DNA from: CAWBRT01 sp963696525
GTDB lineage: Bacteria; Acidobacteriota; Terriglobia; Terriglobales; Acidobacteriaceae
Reading direction: 5' to 3'
Assembly (NCBI GenBank): GCA_963696525.1
Contig: CAVOKO010000011.1
Span: 186,001 to 250,000 of the forward strand
Length of the DNA stretch: 64,000 nucleotides
The notes below the pieces were generated by a model. The model saw nothing but the letters and a program-made list of their open reading frames with translations. It ran no database searches and was not told the DNA's origin. Shown one piece after another: positions 24,719 through 33,624 of the stretch. Within the stretch, counting starts at the first letter, position 1, and each line of letters opens with the position of its first letter. A program made the translations under genes and the position numbers.

Positions 24719-26134
24719 TTACTTTGTTGCCGGGGGTACTGGATAGTAACCATCGCGCGCGTAAACCTTCAATTTCGGCCGGTTTACCCTGACGTCGATG
24801 CTGCGATAGGCCAGAGAGTTTCTGGGCGCGTTGCTGTAGTACCCGAGGGTGTACTGGTTGCGAGCCTGCTCGGTCAGCCTCGAATACGCATCCTCGATGG
24901 CGGAGCGGGTGAATTCGGCTAAAACCTCGCCACCGGTGGCGGAAGCATATTTCGGCAGGATGTTGCCGTATCCCTGGCGCGGCAGGCGTATCCTCGCCAG
25001 CTTGTCGTAGACAGGAAGGGAGGCGGTATCGGCCCCGACGGCGAATACGGTGATGTTGTTGGTCAACAGCACCTTTTTCGCATCGTCGTAGCTGGCAGTG
25101 CTTCCCTTTTCGCGCCCGTCACTGATGATAAACAGGATTCTGCGCCGGGTTGGATCACGGTGCCCGAGATCGACACTGGCCCGCAGGATGGCGTCGTTAA
25201 GCACTGCCGATTCCTGGTACGCGCGATTTTCCATACTGGATACGCTGCGACCGGTGTCGGGAAATTGACGGCCGTTGACGCTGGGGCCGGCTGTCATGGG
25301 ATTATCTGTAACAGCCGGTCCCGACGGCTGCCCTTCGAGCTTGCGCACGGAGCTTAGCGTAACCGCTGTTTTTTCGCTCAGAGCGCCCAGGAAGTCCTGC
25401 TGCGCGCGAACGATGTTGCCATAGGTGTACACCGCCAGCTCGTCGAACTCGCTGAAGGCACCGACCAGGGCGCCAAAGGTCTCCTTGATGCGGTCAAGCG
25501 CCGTATTGGGCAAATCCACGTCAAGGATCAGTGCCGCCGAGATGGGAAAGGGATCGCTGGTGAAAAACACGATATTCTGTGGCGCTCCATTCTCCAGCAC
25601 CGAGAAATTTCGACTTAACAAGCCATTGACCAGGCGTCCGAAGTCGTCCTTCACGGTGACGGGGACCTGGACAAAATTACTGGTTTTGTGAAGGGTAAAC
25701 AACTGTTCCTGCGGCGAAGCTTCGCCCGAAGGCTGCTGGCCTGGCCTAAGCGTGGTAATGGCCGGCTTGGGCGGCGCGGGTTGTTCTGGCGCATCGTTAT
25801 CGGGATTGAGTGCGGACTGCCGCTGCGGTTGCGCCGGAGCCGGGCCAGGGTTCGACGAAGGCGATCCGGCGTCCGCGGAAGGAGGATGGGAAGCCGGGGG
25901 AGCCGCTGGCGGAACATCGGGGGCATTATTTTGCGGCAGGGGAGCGTCGGGAAGCGAGTCCTGTCCGCTGGCCGGCAAGGTGGCCATCAGCAGTAGCAGG
26001 ATTGCCAGTCCCGCAATCCGGACGCCCAGCAGCAGCCGGCGGCCCGCGGCAGACGCCGGATTCACTTGGGTAAGGGTGCAGCCCGGGACCTTGGGATTCG
26101 AATCGGTTGAGCTGAACAGCAAGCCCGTTTTCAT
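24719..26134 (-). CDS. Secreted VWA-domain protein with degenerate MIDAS
   Basis: A 471-residue protein. A signal/anchor segment lies at about 33-53, then a Pro/Ala/Ser-rich low-complexity linker of about 90 residues. The acidobacterial-type VWA region follows: a beta-rich lead-in VQVPVTVKDDFGRLV, then the VWA domain with ISAALILDVDLPN at the MIDAS strand. The usual DxSxS is replaced by DVDLP, so metal-dependent ligand binding may be lost. The C-terminus (ARNQYTLGYYSN and a final YARDGYYP) is the family's signature end. The ATG at 26134 has GAAGGA six bases upstream. It is divergent from the next VWA gene over a 133-bp shared promoter region. Confidence 0.82.
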   Translation of the reverse strand: MKTGLLFSSTDSNPKVPGCTLTQVNPASAAGRRLLLGVRIAGLAILLLLMATLPASGQDSLPDAPLPQNNAPDVPPAAPPASHPPSADAGSPSSNPGPAPAQPQRQSALNPDNDAPEQPAPPKPAITTLRPGQQPSGEASPQEQLFTLHKTSNFVQVPVTVKDDFGRLVNGLLSRNFSVLENGAPQNIVFFTSDPFPISAALILDVDLPNTALDRIKETFGALVGAFSEFDELAVYTYGNIVRAQQDFLGALSEKTAVTLSSVRKLEGQPSGPAVTDNPMTAGPSVNGRQFPDTGRSVSSMENRAYQESAVLNDAILRASVDLGHRDPTRRRILFIISDGREKGSTASYDDAKKVLLTNNITVFAVGADTASLPVYDKLARIRLPRQGYGNILPKYASATGGEVLAEFTRSAIEDAYSRLTEQARNQYTLGYYSNAPRNSLAYRSIDVRVNRPKLKVYARDGYYPVPPATK

Positions 26135-26267
26135 TAACTTTCCTTCCCGCACGATTTCTTCAGCTCTGGAGCACAACAAACCGCCGCACTTTGCTTCTAA
26201 CTGATAGTAAACTTCGGTACGGTAAATGCAACTGCCGACAGAACCCACCGTGCGAACCTGGAGCGCT

Positions 26268-27308
26268 ATGCAATTCGCTAGAACGACTCTGCCACCGACG
26301 CTGCTGCTCTGGGTTGTTTTCGCCATGATGACGACGACTGCTCTATCCGGAGCCGCACAGCAAACCACGAACCCTTCACCGACGGCTGAGTCAGGCCAAC
26401 CACAGGATCGACCCGGGCCGCAGGACTCGGCGGGGACTTTCAAGGTCAACGTCGAAGTCGTGAACCTGTACTTCGTGACCAAGGACAAGCATGGGACCCT
26501 GGTGCCGAATCTGGCGCAGGATCAATTCGAGGTTTTTGAAGACGGCCAGCCACAGACCATCAAGTACTATAAGGCTGACGCCACTCAGTCGCTCACCCTG
26601 GGCCTGCTGGTGGACACCAGCGGCAGCGAAGCGCGCATGCTTCCCACCGAGCAGGAAGTCGCCGGGCAGTTCATCACTACGGTGCTTCGCGAGAAAGACC
26701 TGGCTTTTCTGATCAGCTTCGACGTGAATGTCGATCTTTTGCAGGACCTCACCGGCAGAAGTCAGGACTTGCGGTCGGCGCTGCGCAAGACGGCCATCAA
26801 CACCGGTGGCGGTGGCGGTATTCCCGGCTTGGGCGGCGGCCCGGTTCCGCAGGCACATCCAAGAGGCACGCTGCTCTACGATGCCATCTACCTGGCTTCA
26901 GAGGAGAAGCTGAAGCATGAGGTCGGGCGCAAGGCGATGATTATCTTTACCGACGGCGACGATCAAGGCAGCCAGACGTCGCTTGGACAGGCGATCGAGG
27001 CGGCGCAGAAGTCGGACACAATGGTCTACGTGCTGCTCGTCTACGATCCTAGATTTATCAGGGGCGATCGCGAGATGAAACGCCTGTGCGAGGAGACCGG
27101 CGGCCGCTTGATCGTGGTTGGAACCAAACCCGACAAGCTGAAAAAAGCTCTGCAAGAGGTTTCCGACGAGCTTCGCAGCCAGTACTACATCGGCTACACC
27201 CCGGCGAATCGAAAAGCCGACGGGGCCTTCCGCAAGGTGGAAGTTCACACCAAAACCGAGGATTATCGAGTGCAGGCGCGCAAGGGCTATTACGCGCCCA
27301 GAGAGTGA
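26268..27308 (+). CDS. Secreted VWA-domain protein with intact MIDAS
   Basis: A 346-residue protein with a signal peptide (ending SGAAQ), a beta-sandwich lead-in (VEVVNLYFVTKDKHGTLV) and a VWA domain. The MIDAS first motif is LLVDTSGSE, with the later Thr/Asp sites around RGTLLYDAIY and IIFTDGDDQGS. A Gly-rich insertion (GGGGGIPGLGGG) precedes the second motif. It ends in the family signature SQYYIGYTP and ARKGYYAP. The ATG at 26268 has GGAG four bases upstream. An in-frame ATG at 26226 would add 14 residues. These proteins are expected in the periplasm or outside the cell as protein-binding modules. Ligand unknown. Confidence 0.85.
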   Translation: MQFARTTLPPTLLLWVVFAMMTTTALSGAAQQTTNPSPTAESGQPQDRPGPQDSAGTFKVNVEVVNLYFVTKDKHGTLVPNLAQDQFEVFEDGQPQTIKYYKADATQSLTLGLLVDTSGSEARMLPTEQEVAGQFITTVLREKDLAFLISFDVNVDLLQDLTGRSQDLRSALRKTAINTGGGGGIPGLGGGPVPQAHPRGTLLYDAIYLASEEKLKHEVGRKAMIIFTDGDDQGSQTSLGQAIEAAQKSDTMVYVLLVYDPRFIRGDREMKRLCEETGGRLIVVGTKPDKLKKALQEVSDELRSQYYIGYTPANRKADGAFRKVEVHTKTEDYRVQARKGYYAPRE

Positions 27309-27338
27309 TGCCAGTGATGCCTTGGAGCGGTCACGGAC

Positions 27339-28271
27339 CTACTGCTTCGGCGCGTAATACCCTCGGCGGGAGCGGATGCGTAATCCTTTTCTGCTGGACT
27401 CGATGGCGATGGTGTGGAAGCGGCCGTCGGCGATGAACTCCACCGGTTTGTAGGCCACCGCGTACTGGCTGCGAAGCTCGTCCTGGATTTGGCTGAATGC
27501 CTGGGCTACTTCATCCAGTTTCGTGGGAAAGAAGACGCGGCCGCCGGTGGTTTCGGCAAAACGCTCCAGCACCTTGTCGCCGCGAGTCTTGATGCCGCTA
27601 ATGTTGGTGCTGATGGCGTAAATGATCACCTCGGCGCGCTGTGCCATCTCGATGGCTTGATCGCGGGTGACACGGCTCTGGTTGTCTTCGCCGTCGGAGA
27701 GCAGGATGATTGCCCGCCGGGTTGGAACCTCGGCCCGGGCAGTGGCCAGCTTGGTTTTCGAAGCTTCGTAGATAGCGTCAAAAAGCGCCGTGCCTCCGCC
27801 CGGGCGCAGCATGCGAATGCCGTGCGCCAGTTTGTTGGCGTCGTCCGTGAAGTCTTGCGTTATTTCGGAGACGGAATCGAAACCAAGCACAAACGCCTCG
27901 TCGGACTTGGGGCGGATAATCTGATTCAGAAACTCGATTGCCGCCGCCTGCTCGAAGCGGAAGCGGTCGCGGATGGAACTACTGGCGTCAATCAGCAAGC
28001 CCACGCGCAAAGGCAGGTCGGTTTGACTGCTGAAGCTGGCAATGGCGGCGGGCCTGTTGTCGTCCAGGACCTTGATGTCATCGCGCTTCAGATCCCTGAT
28101 AAAGTGTCCGTGCCGGTCGCTGACCGTGAACACCAGGTTGACTTCGTTCACGGTTTTGACGATGGTCGTGGTGGTATCCGCGTTATAGTCGGCGGCGTTT
28201 GAGGACGCGCTCTGGCACACCGCGGGGGCGGCAAGAGCAAAGATAAACGCAAGAGAGAGCCAGGGTTTCAT
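27339..28271 (-). CDS. Secreted VWA-domain protein with intact MIDAS
   Basis: A 310-residue relative of the two neighbouring VWA proteins. It has a signal peptide (about 1-20), the lead-in VNEVNLVFTVSDRHGHFI, MIDAS motif LLIDASSSI, GTALFDAIYEASK and IILLSDGEDNQS, and the C-terminal signature SQYAVAYKP with SRRGYYAP. It is convergent with the previous VWA gene, 30 bases apart, so the three genes form a compact paralogue cluster. Ligand and role unknown. Confidence 0.85.
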   Translation of the reverse strand: MKPWLSLAFIFALAAPAVCQSASSNAADYNADTTTTIVKTVNEVNLVFTVSDRHGHFIRDLKRDDIKVLDDNRPAAIASFSSQTDLPLRVGLLIDASSSIRDRFRFEQAAAIEFLNQIIRPKSDEAFVLGFDSVSEITQDFTDDANKLAHGIRMLRPGGGTALFDAIYEASKTKLATARAEVPTRRAIILLSDGEDNQSRVTRDQAIEMAQRAEVIIYAISTNISGIKTRGDKVLERFAETTGGRVFFPTKLDEVAQAFSQIQDELRSQYAVAYKPVEFIADGRFHTIAIESSRKGLRIRSRRGYYAPKQ

Positions 28272-28369
28272 GGAAGTTGAATTATATCCGCGTCAGGAGC
28301 TGGCACTCCTTTACTTTTGTCTCTGGTACTTTTGTAAGGCTGGCGGGGTATTGTGGGGCGCATCTTTCC

Positions 28370-29538
28370 TTAGGACGAGTCATCTCGGCGAAGGCTGTGG
28401 AGAAACTGCTCCAGATCCGCGGGGAGAGGAGCCTGGAAGCGCAGCCTCTTGCCGGTGCGCGGATGGGTAAACTCGATCTCCGTCGAGTGTAGAAAATTCC
28501 TTGGCAAAGTCAGCACGCTCTCCGCGGCGGCAGGTTTGGAGCGGGCTTTCTTGGCTTCCGTCCGCAGCGAAATGGATGATCCCGCCAGCTCTCGCGCCAA
28601 GCCATGGGGCGAAAGCGCCTGCGGCGCACCGTAAAGCGTGTCGCCGACGATAGGATGGCCAACCGACGAAAGGTGAACCCGTATCTGGTGCGTGCGTCCG
28701 GTGTCGATCTTCACTTCGAGCAGCGCAAAACGGCCGTAGGGCGAGCCAATGCGCTCCAGCACTTGGTAGTGCGATACCGCCTGGCGTCCTTGCGTGCCGC
28801 GGGTAGTCATGCGCTTGCGGTGCAGGCGGTCGCGGCCGATGGCGGCCGAAATCGTACCCGCCTCCGCCTTCGGCCAGCCATGCACCAGCCCGAGGTAGCG
28901 CTTGCCGATCTCGCGGCCCGAAAACTGCTCGCTCAGTTTGTGGTGGGCAAAGTCATTCTTGGCCACCACCAGCAAACCGCTGGTGTCCTTGTCGAGCCGG
29001 TGCACGATTCCCGGACGCAAATCGCCCCCCGTCTCTGAAAGCGTTCGCGAAGCGGTACAGCAAGGCATTGACCAGCGTTCCCCGGTTGCGTGGATCGTCT
29101 CCCGTGCCCGCCCCGGCGTGTACCAGCATGCCCGCCGGCTTGTTGATGACGGCCAGGTCGCGGTCCTCGTAAGCGACCTCGAGGGGAATGTCTTCGGCGA
29201 TGGCCCGCAACGGCGCGGGCTGCACCTGTCCCACAATTTCGATGCGCTCGCCGCCCTTGAGCTTCAGGGAAGGCTTGGCTGAGTCTGCCGTTCAGCAGGA
29301 TTTTCCGCTGTTCAAGCAACTGCTGCACGCGCACCCGGCTCACCTCGGGCAGGCGCGACACCAGAAACTGGTCGAGCCGCACTCCGGAGTGCTCGGGGGG
29401 GACGTCGATGCGCACGGGCGGATCTGGTGCCGGATGGTTCGGCGGACGGGCTGGCGCGGCCGTTTGTCCGGCGGTTGCGAGTGGTGCGGTAGTGGCATCG
29501 CTCTGGACGGATTTCCGGCCACGCTTGGATTCTTTCAT
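28370..29538 (-). pseudogene. rluD: 23S rRNA pseudouridine synthase RluD-type, with two frameshifts
   Basis: The protein is spread over three frames. The S4 RNA-binding domain (VRLDQFLVSRLPEVSRVRVQ, ILLNGRLSQ) occupies the first. The segment SLKLKGGERIEIV, LEVAYEDRDLAVINKPAGML and NALLYRF lies in the second. The catalytic block LRPGIVHRLDKDTSGLL, followed by the rest of the RluA-family domain (KRYLGLVHG, GRTHQIRVHL, HPIVGDTLYG), lies in the third. Shifts occur at about 29270-29274 and 29043-29050, and each is repaired by removing one base. Corrected, it would be about 390 residues, with a long Pro/Ala-rich N-terminal extension. Sequence error or decay cannot be separated here. Catalytic Asp sits in HRLDKDT. 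Confidence 0.82.
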
Positions 29539-29651
29539 CGCAGAAAAGCTAATGAAGCAGCGCCTCGCGCGCAAATAGAAAATTCAGCAGGAAAGCGCCT
29601 TTCGTGGCGACCCAGGCATTTGCCGCTGCATTCCTTATTCGGCAAACCGGT

Positions 29652-30500
29652 CTAGTGGTTCGCCGTGGCAACCGCCGGACGGGTAGAGCGCTTGCCTGAG
29701 GACGGCTTTTCCTGCCGCGGAGGTTGCAGCGAGACACGCACCACCCAAAGCACGCCGCCAGCCACCACCATCAGCAAGGCAATCAGTTGGGTTCCGGTCA
29801 TGAAGCCGCCAAAGACCTCGCCTCTTCCCGGATCGCCGCGGAAGAACTCGATGAAGAACCGGGCGACGCCGTAAAGAATCATGTAGAGCCCGATCACCTG
29901 GCCTTCAAACTTCTTGTGGCGCACCAGCCAGTAGAGCACCAGGAAGTTGAGGATCTCGACGACCATCTCGTAAAGTTCCGTCGGATGCAGCCTCACTCCC
30001 AACGGCGTTCCCACCCACTGATGGGCCAAAGGATTGGTGAAAATGACTCCCCAAGGCTCACTCGTCGGCCTGCCATAGCAGCAGCCCGCGGCAAAACAGC
30101 CCATGCGCCCGAAGGCGTGGCCGATGGCAACGCCCGGGGCGAAGGTGTCGCAGGTGCGCAGGAAAGGCAGACGATTTTTGCGCACGTACCAGAAAGCAAC
30201 CAGGATGGCCGCAACCAAGCCTCCGGAGAAGACCCCGCCGGATTGGAGCACGTTGAGGCTGAAAATTTCATGCGGGTGGCGCGAGTAATAGCTCCAGTCG
30301 TTCACAATCAGCAGGACCTTGGCGCCGAGAATGCCGGCCAGAATGACCAGCGCGCCCAGATTCCACATCTGCTCGGGATTCAATCCCTGCTGGCGGGCGA
30401 CTTTGAAAACCACCATCAGGCCGACGATGACCCCGATGGAGACCATCAGGCCGTAAGTGGGCAGGCCAAATCCGTGAAAATCAAAGAGACGGGGATACAC
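29652..30500 (-). CDS. lgt: Prolipoprotein diacylglyceryl transferase
   Basis: A 282-residue inner-membrane enzyme that moves diacylglycerol from phosphatidylglycerol to the lipobox cysteine of prolipoproteins. Seven hydrophobic helices are visible. The Lgt signature appears as GHAFGRMGCFAAGCCYGRPT (about 131-150), with HPTELYE near 174 and FFRGDPGRGEVFGGF near 222. Translation starts at a GTG with AGGA about ten bases upstream. The C-terminal 25 residues are a basic tail. The upstream side carries a short ATTC repeat (30529-30545). Confidence 0.93.
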   Translation of the reverse strand: MYPRLFDFHGFGLPTYGLMVSIGVIVGLMVVFKVARQQGLNPEQMWNLGALVILAGILGAKVLLIVNDWSYYSRHPHEIFSLNVLQSGGVFSGGLVAAILVAFWYVRKNRLPFLRTCDTFAPGVAIGHAFGRMGCFAAGCCYGRPTSEPWGVIFTNPLAHQWVGTPLGVRLHPTELYEMVVEILNFLVLYWLVRHKKFEGQVIGLYMILYGVARFFIEFFRGDPGRGEVFGGFMTGTQLIALLMVVAGGVLWVVRVSLQPPRQEKPSSGKRSTRPAVATANH

Positions 30501-31105
30501 GTTGGTTGTTCCTGAAGGGGATTACCCTTATTCATTCATTCATTTTAGTCCAGTTTCGCGGGCTCCGGGACACCCCCACCCTGAAACGGCTCTACTGGAT
30601 AGGAAACGCAACGCGGGCTTCGAAGTTTCGAGCAGGGTGAGAATTCGGGGTTGCGAAGGCTCCGATAGGTTGCTGCCGCTGAAATGTGCGATGCGGCCAA
30701 AGCAATCTCGAAGCTATCAACAAGAAACCGACCCGCTTGGCCGTGTGGGTGGAGAGCCTGTGAACCCGTCTCAAGACGTGGGTGCCCCCCGTGGTCCTTT
30801 AGGCCTATCCGACTGGGGACTGGCTCACCAGACCATATTCGAGTAGGGCTCCCGTTCACAAGAATTACGGTTCAGCAGTGGATACCACCCATCACCTAAC
30901 TTTGCAGGCCGGCTTCTTGTGGGTTTGATGCTACGAAAGACGCGGCAGGAGCACAAGGGCCGCCGTCGATTTTGTTGGAAAGCTACGTGCTCTGCGAAAA
31001 TCGTCTTCCCGAAATGCACCTGCATGCCGAACTGGCCAGCAGCATACCCGGGTAGGCACGTTGGTTGGGGTGACAGCCAGGCCGGGTTACCTGCACGCAA
31101 CCGCT
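30501..31105. other. 605-bp intergenic region
   Basis: Between two minus-strand genes. I see an ATTC microsatellite at its left edge (about 30529-30545) and no frame with a ribosome site, no tRNA-like fold and no clear terminator. Possible degenerate remnants only. Confidence 0.4.
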
Positions 31106-32242
31106 CTAGCGGAACAGGTGAGGCACGAATCGGCTGAGATTATCAGTGATCAGTCCGTCGGCCTCGCGAATACCCATACCGGCGGGGTCCTGGTCGATCA
31201 TCCAGCTGCCCAGAACGGGACGCTTGCCGTTGAAATCCGCGATGGGCGCCATCCCCTGGTAGACGAAGCCCTCGCCGCCATAAGGGCCGTAGGTCTGCGT
31301 CTTTTCGCCTCCCTGCACCACCTGGATATTTGCGCCCTCGCGCGAGAGCAGCGGCTTGCGAACGTAGTCGCGCATGCCGCGCGGCCCATCGAGATAGGCA
31401 GGCAGCAGCAATTCGTGGTCGGGATACTTCTCCCAAAGGATCGCCAGCAGACCCTTGTTGGAGAACATCATCTTCCAGATCGGCTCAATCCACTGCGTCT
31501 TGTGCATGAAGTCCAGGGCCATGGGGCCGAATTCTTCCCGCAGCATGATTTCCCAGGGATAGAGCTTGAAAATTGTCTTGATGGGCTGCTCGCCCGCGCC
31601 CACAAAGCTGAATGTTTTGCTGTCGAAGCCAATGTCCGGCATCAGGATATCGACGGTTTTCAGCCCCGCCTGCTCCGCCGTATCGCGCAAGTAGGCGACG
31701 GTGAAGTTGTCTTCCCAGGTATCGACGTGTCCAAAGTAGACGGGATCGTAGACGTAATCTTTCAAGTCCTTCCACTTGGCGATCAATTTTTCATGAATCG
31801 AGTTCCACTGGTCGGCCTTGGGAAAGATCTCTTGCAGCCAGAACCACTGCACGACGGATGCTTCCAGCAGCGCCGTCGGGGTGTCGGCGTTGTACTCGAG
31901 CAGCTTGATCTGGCGGCCATCGTAGGCCAGATCGAAGCGTCCGTAGAGCGCCGGCGGTTCTTCGTTCCAGGTTTTCTTGATGGCCTCGACCGCGTTGGCC
32001 GGGATCTTCAGCTCGGCGAAGCGCGCATGATCGATGATCGTTTGCCCGGCTTCCAGGCACATGGACTGTAATTGCGCGGTGGCCGCCTCGAGCCGGTCAA
32101 TCTCGGCGGAGGTGAACTCATAATAAACCGACTCATCCCAGTACGGGTCTTCGCCGGCGGCGCCCGCCGAATGATAGACCAGTCCTAGCGACTCCACTTT
32201 CTGCCGCCAGTCCGGACGTGGCGCGATGGTTTGCCTTTTCAC
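31106..32242 (-). CDS. ygiC: YgiC-like ATP-grasp protein (glutathionylspermidine synthase-like)
   Basis: A 378-residue protein of the C-terminal glutathionylspermidine synthase-like family (YgiC/YjfC), an ATP-grasp amide ligase fold. Recognisable blocks are YYEFTSAEID, YGRFDLAYDG, LLEYNADTPTALLE, KLYPWEIM, NKGLLAILWE and KPLLSREGANI. E. coli YgiC has been reported to bind ATP and peptide-like substrates but to lack the synthetase activity. The natural substrate is unknown. Its start overlaps the stop of the upstream lipoprotein-like gene by four bases, matching the ygiB-ygiC order of enterobacteria. Confidence 0.85.
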   Translation of the reverse strand: MKRQTIAPRPDWRQKVESLGLVYHSAGAAGEDPYWDESVYYEFTSAEIDRLEAATAQLQSMCLEAGQTIIDHARFAELKIPANAVEAIKKTWNEEPPALYGRFDLAYDGRQIKLLEYNADTPTALLEASVVQWFWLQEIFPKADQWNSIHEKLIAKWKDLKDYVYDPVYFGHVDTWEDNFTVAYLRDTAEQAGLKTVDILMPDIGFDSKTFSFVGAGEQPIKTIFKLYPWEIMLREEFGPMALDFMHKTQWIEPIWKMMFSNKGLLAILWEKYPDHELLLPAYLDGPRGMRDYVRKPLLSREGANIQVVQGGEKTQTYGPYGGEGFVYQGMAPIADFNGKRPVLGSWMIDQDPAGMGIREADGLITDNLSRFVPHLFR

Positions 32243-32589
32243 TCGCCCGCTCCCGACGCGTGTCCGAAGCCGCCCAGAATGCTTCCAAAGCCTCCGCTGG
32301 TCACGCCGTTGCTGCGAACCGTGGTGGCGCCCGGCCAGGCCGAAGTGGAGCCGCCGAAAACGTTGTCTCCGAGGTGGCCGCCACTGCTGCCGCCAAAAAG
32401 CCAGCGGTAGGGGATGTAGCCATTGGGGTTGTTCCGGCGCTGCTGGTCAGCTTGGTCGCAGAACTGATCGTCAACAATGCGGTTGTCCGCACCAACACAG
32501 TTCTGCACCTGCGTCCGCCGGCAGCCAGAGGTGAAAGCCATGGCCAGCGAGGCCACCAATCCCAGAGTAATTTGCGAGGACTTTTTCAA
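32239..32589 (-). CDS. YgiB-like lipoprotein candidate
   Basis: A 116-residue protein with a signal sequence ending FTSGC (Cys23), an acceptable lipobox. Two further cysteines follow (NCVGADNRIVDDQFC), then a Gly/Ser/Asn-rich tail containing YIPYRWLFGG and repeated GGFGS-like runs. This layout (lipobox, Cys pair, Gly-rich end with an aromatic segment) recalls E. coli YgiB. The four-base overlap with the ygiC-like gene is the strongest argument. Sequence identity to YgiB is low, so the assignment is by context. Confidence 0.65.
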   Translation of the reverse strand: MKKSSQITLGLVASLAMAFTSGCRRTQVQNCVGADNRIVDDQFCDQADQQRRNNPNGYIPYRWLFGGSSGGHLGDNVFGGSTSAWPGATTVRSNGVTSGGFGSILGGFGHASGAGE

Positions 32590-32692
32590 CCGAGCCAGTT
32601 TAACCGGAGACGCCGCGGAGAAAAACCAGAAACTCCGGACCGGGTTTACACCGTGGTTCCTAAGGGACTCACCTGATCGAGATGGTTCTAAA

Positions 32693-33556
32693 CTATCTGC
32701 TCGAAAAGCGGGCGGCGAGGTCGGCGTTCATCGCCATCACCGATTCGAGAGGTTTGCGGATTGGCACACCGTCCACGCGCTGCGCGAGTGCTTCCAGCAG
32801 CAGCTCCGTCGGCAGGTTGCCGACCAGCGCGTCCTGTGCGAAGGGACATCCGCCAAGGCCGCCGATCGCCGAGTCAAAGCGGCGGCATCCGGCATCGTAA
32901 GCGGCCAGCACCTTGGCAACGGCTTGGTCGCGCCGGCTGTGCAGGTGCGCGCCGATTTCGAGGTGATCGAACTTGCCGATCACCGTGCCCAGCAGCTCGG
33001 CAATCTGCTCCGGCGTGGCCAGCCCGACGGTGTCGGCTAGCGAGATGACGCGAATATCCATGTCCGCGATCAGGCCGACGGCTTCGACAACCTCGTCCAC
33101 ACTCCAGGGATCGCCGTATGGGTTGCCGAATGCCATCGAGATGTAGACCACGACATCCAGCCGGGCATCGAAGGCCTGCTCGGCGATTTTTTCCAGCAGC
33201 TCGGCATTCTCCTCGGCGGTTTGGTTCTGATTTTTCTTCAAAAAAGTTTCGGAGATGGAGTAGGCAAATCCCAACGTGCGCACCGCCTCGGTTGCGATCG
33301 CCCGCTCGGCGCCCTTTTCGTTCACCACGATGCCGATAATCTCGACGTCGTCGGGCGGGTCCAGTTGCCGCAGCACCTCTTCGCTATCGGCCATCTGCGG
33401 AATCGCCTTGGGAGAGACGAACGAAACGGCGTCAATGTGCTTGAATCCGGCGCCGATCAGCGCGCGCAGATACTGCACCTTGAGGTCGGTGGAAATTCTT
33501 CCCGGCAGACCCTGCCAGGCGTCGCGGGGACACTCGATGAGTTTGAGTTCCGGCAT
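32693..33556 (-). CDS. Hydroxymethylglutaryl-CoA lyase family enzyme
   Basis: A 287-residue TIM-barrel enzyme of the HMG-CoA lyase family, which splits HMG-CoA into acetoacetate and acetyl-CoA in leucine breakdown. Visible are the N-terminal PRDAWQGL (Arg-Asp of the active site), VSFVSPKAIPQMAD, SLADTVGLATP, the metal ligands in HLHSRRD, and the loop GGLGGCPFAQDALVGN with the catalytic cysteine. The start at 33556 begins the family core. Upstream in-frame residues come from a repeat. It lies beside a methylcrotonyl-CoA-type carboxyltransferase, which fits the same pathway, separated by the GIY-YIG element. Confidence 0.85.
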   Translation of the reverse strand: MPELKLIECPRDAWQGLPGRISTDLKVQYLRALIGAGFKHIDAVSFVSPKAIPQMADSEEVLRQLDPPDDVEIIGIVVNEKGAERAIATEAVRTLGFAYSISETFLKKNQNQTAEENAELLEKIAEQAFDARLDVVVYISMAFGNPYGDPWSVDEVVEAVGLIADMDIRVISLADTVGLATPEQIAELLGTVIGKFDHLEIGAHLHSRRDQAVAKVLAAYDAGCRRFDSAIGGLGGCPFAQDALVGNLPTELLLEALAQRVDGVPIRKPLESVMAMNADLAARFSSR

Positions 33557-33624
33557 ATTTCGAAAAGATGCGTTCTCTTTGACTTTGATACTAGATGTTG
33601 CTTTCCACTGCGCCCTTCTGCTGG

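Noticed and set aside
30501..31105. Possible tRNA or riboswitch in the lgt-ygiC gap
   Set aside because: No cloverleaf, T-loop sequence or known aptamer core could be found by eye.
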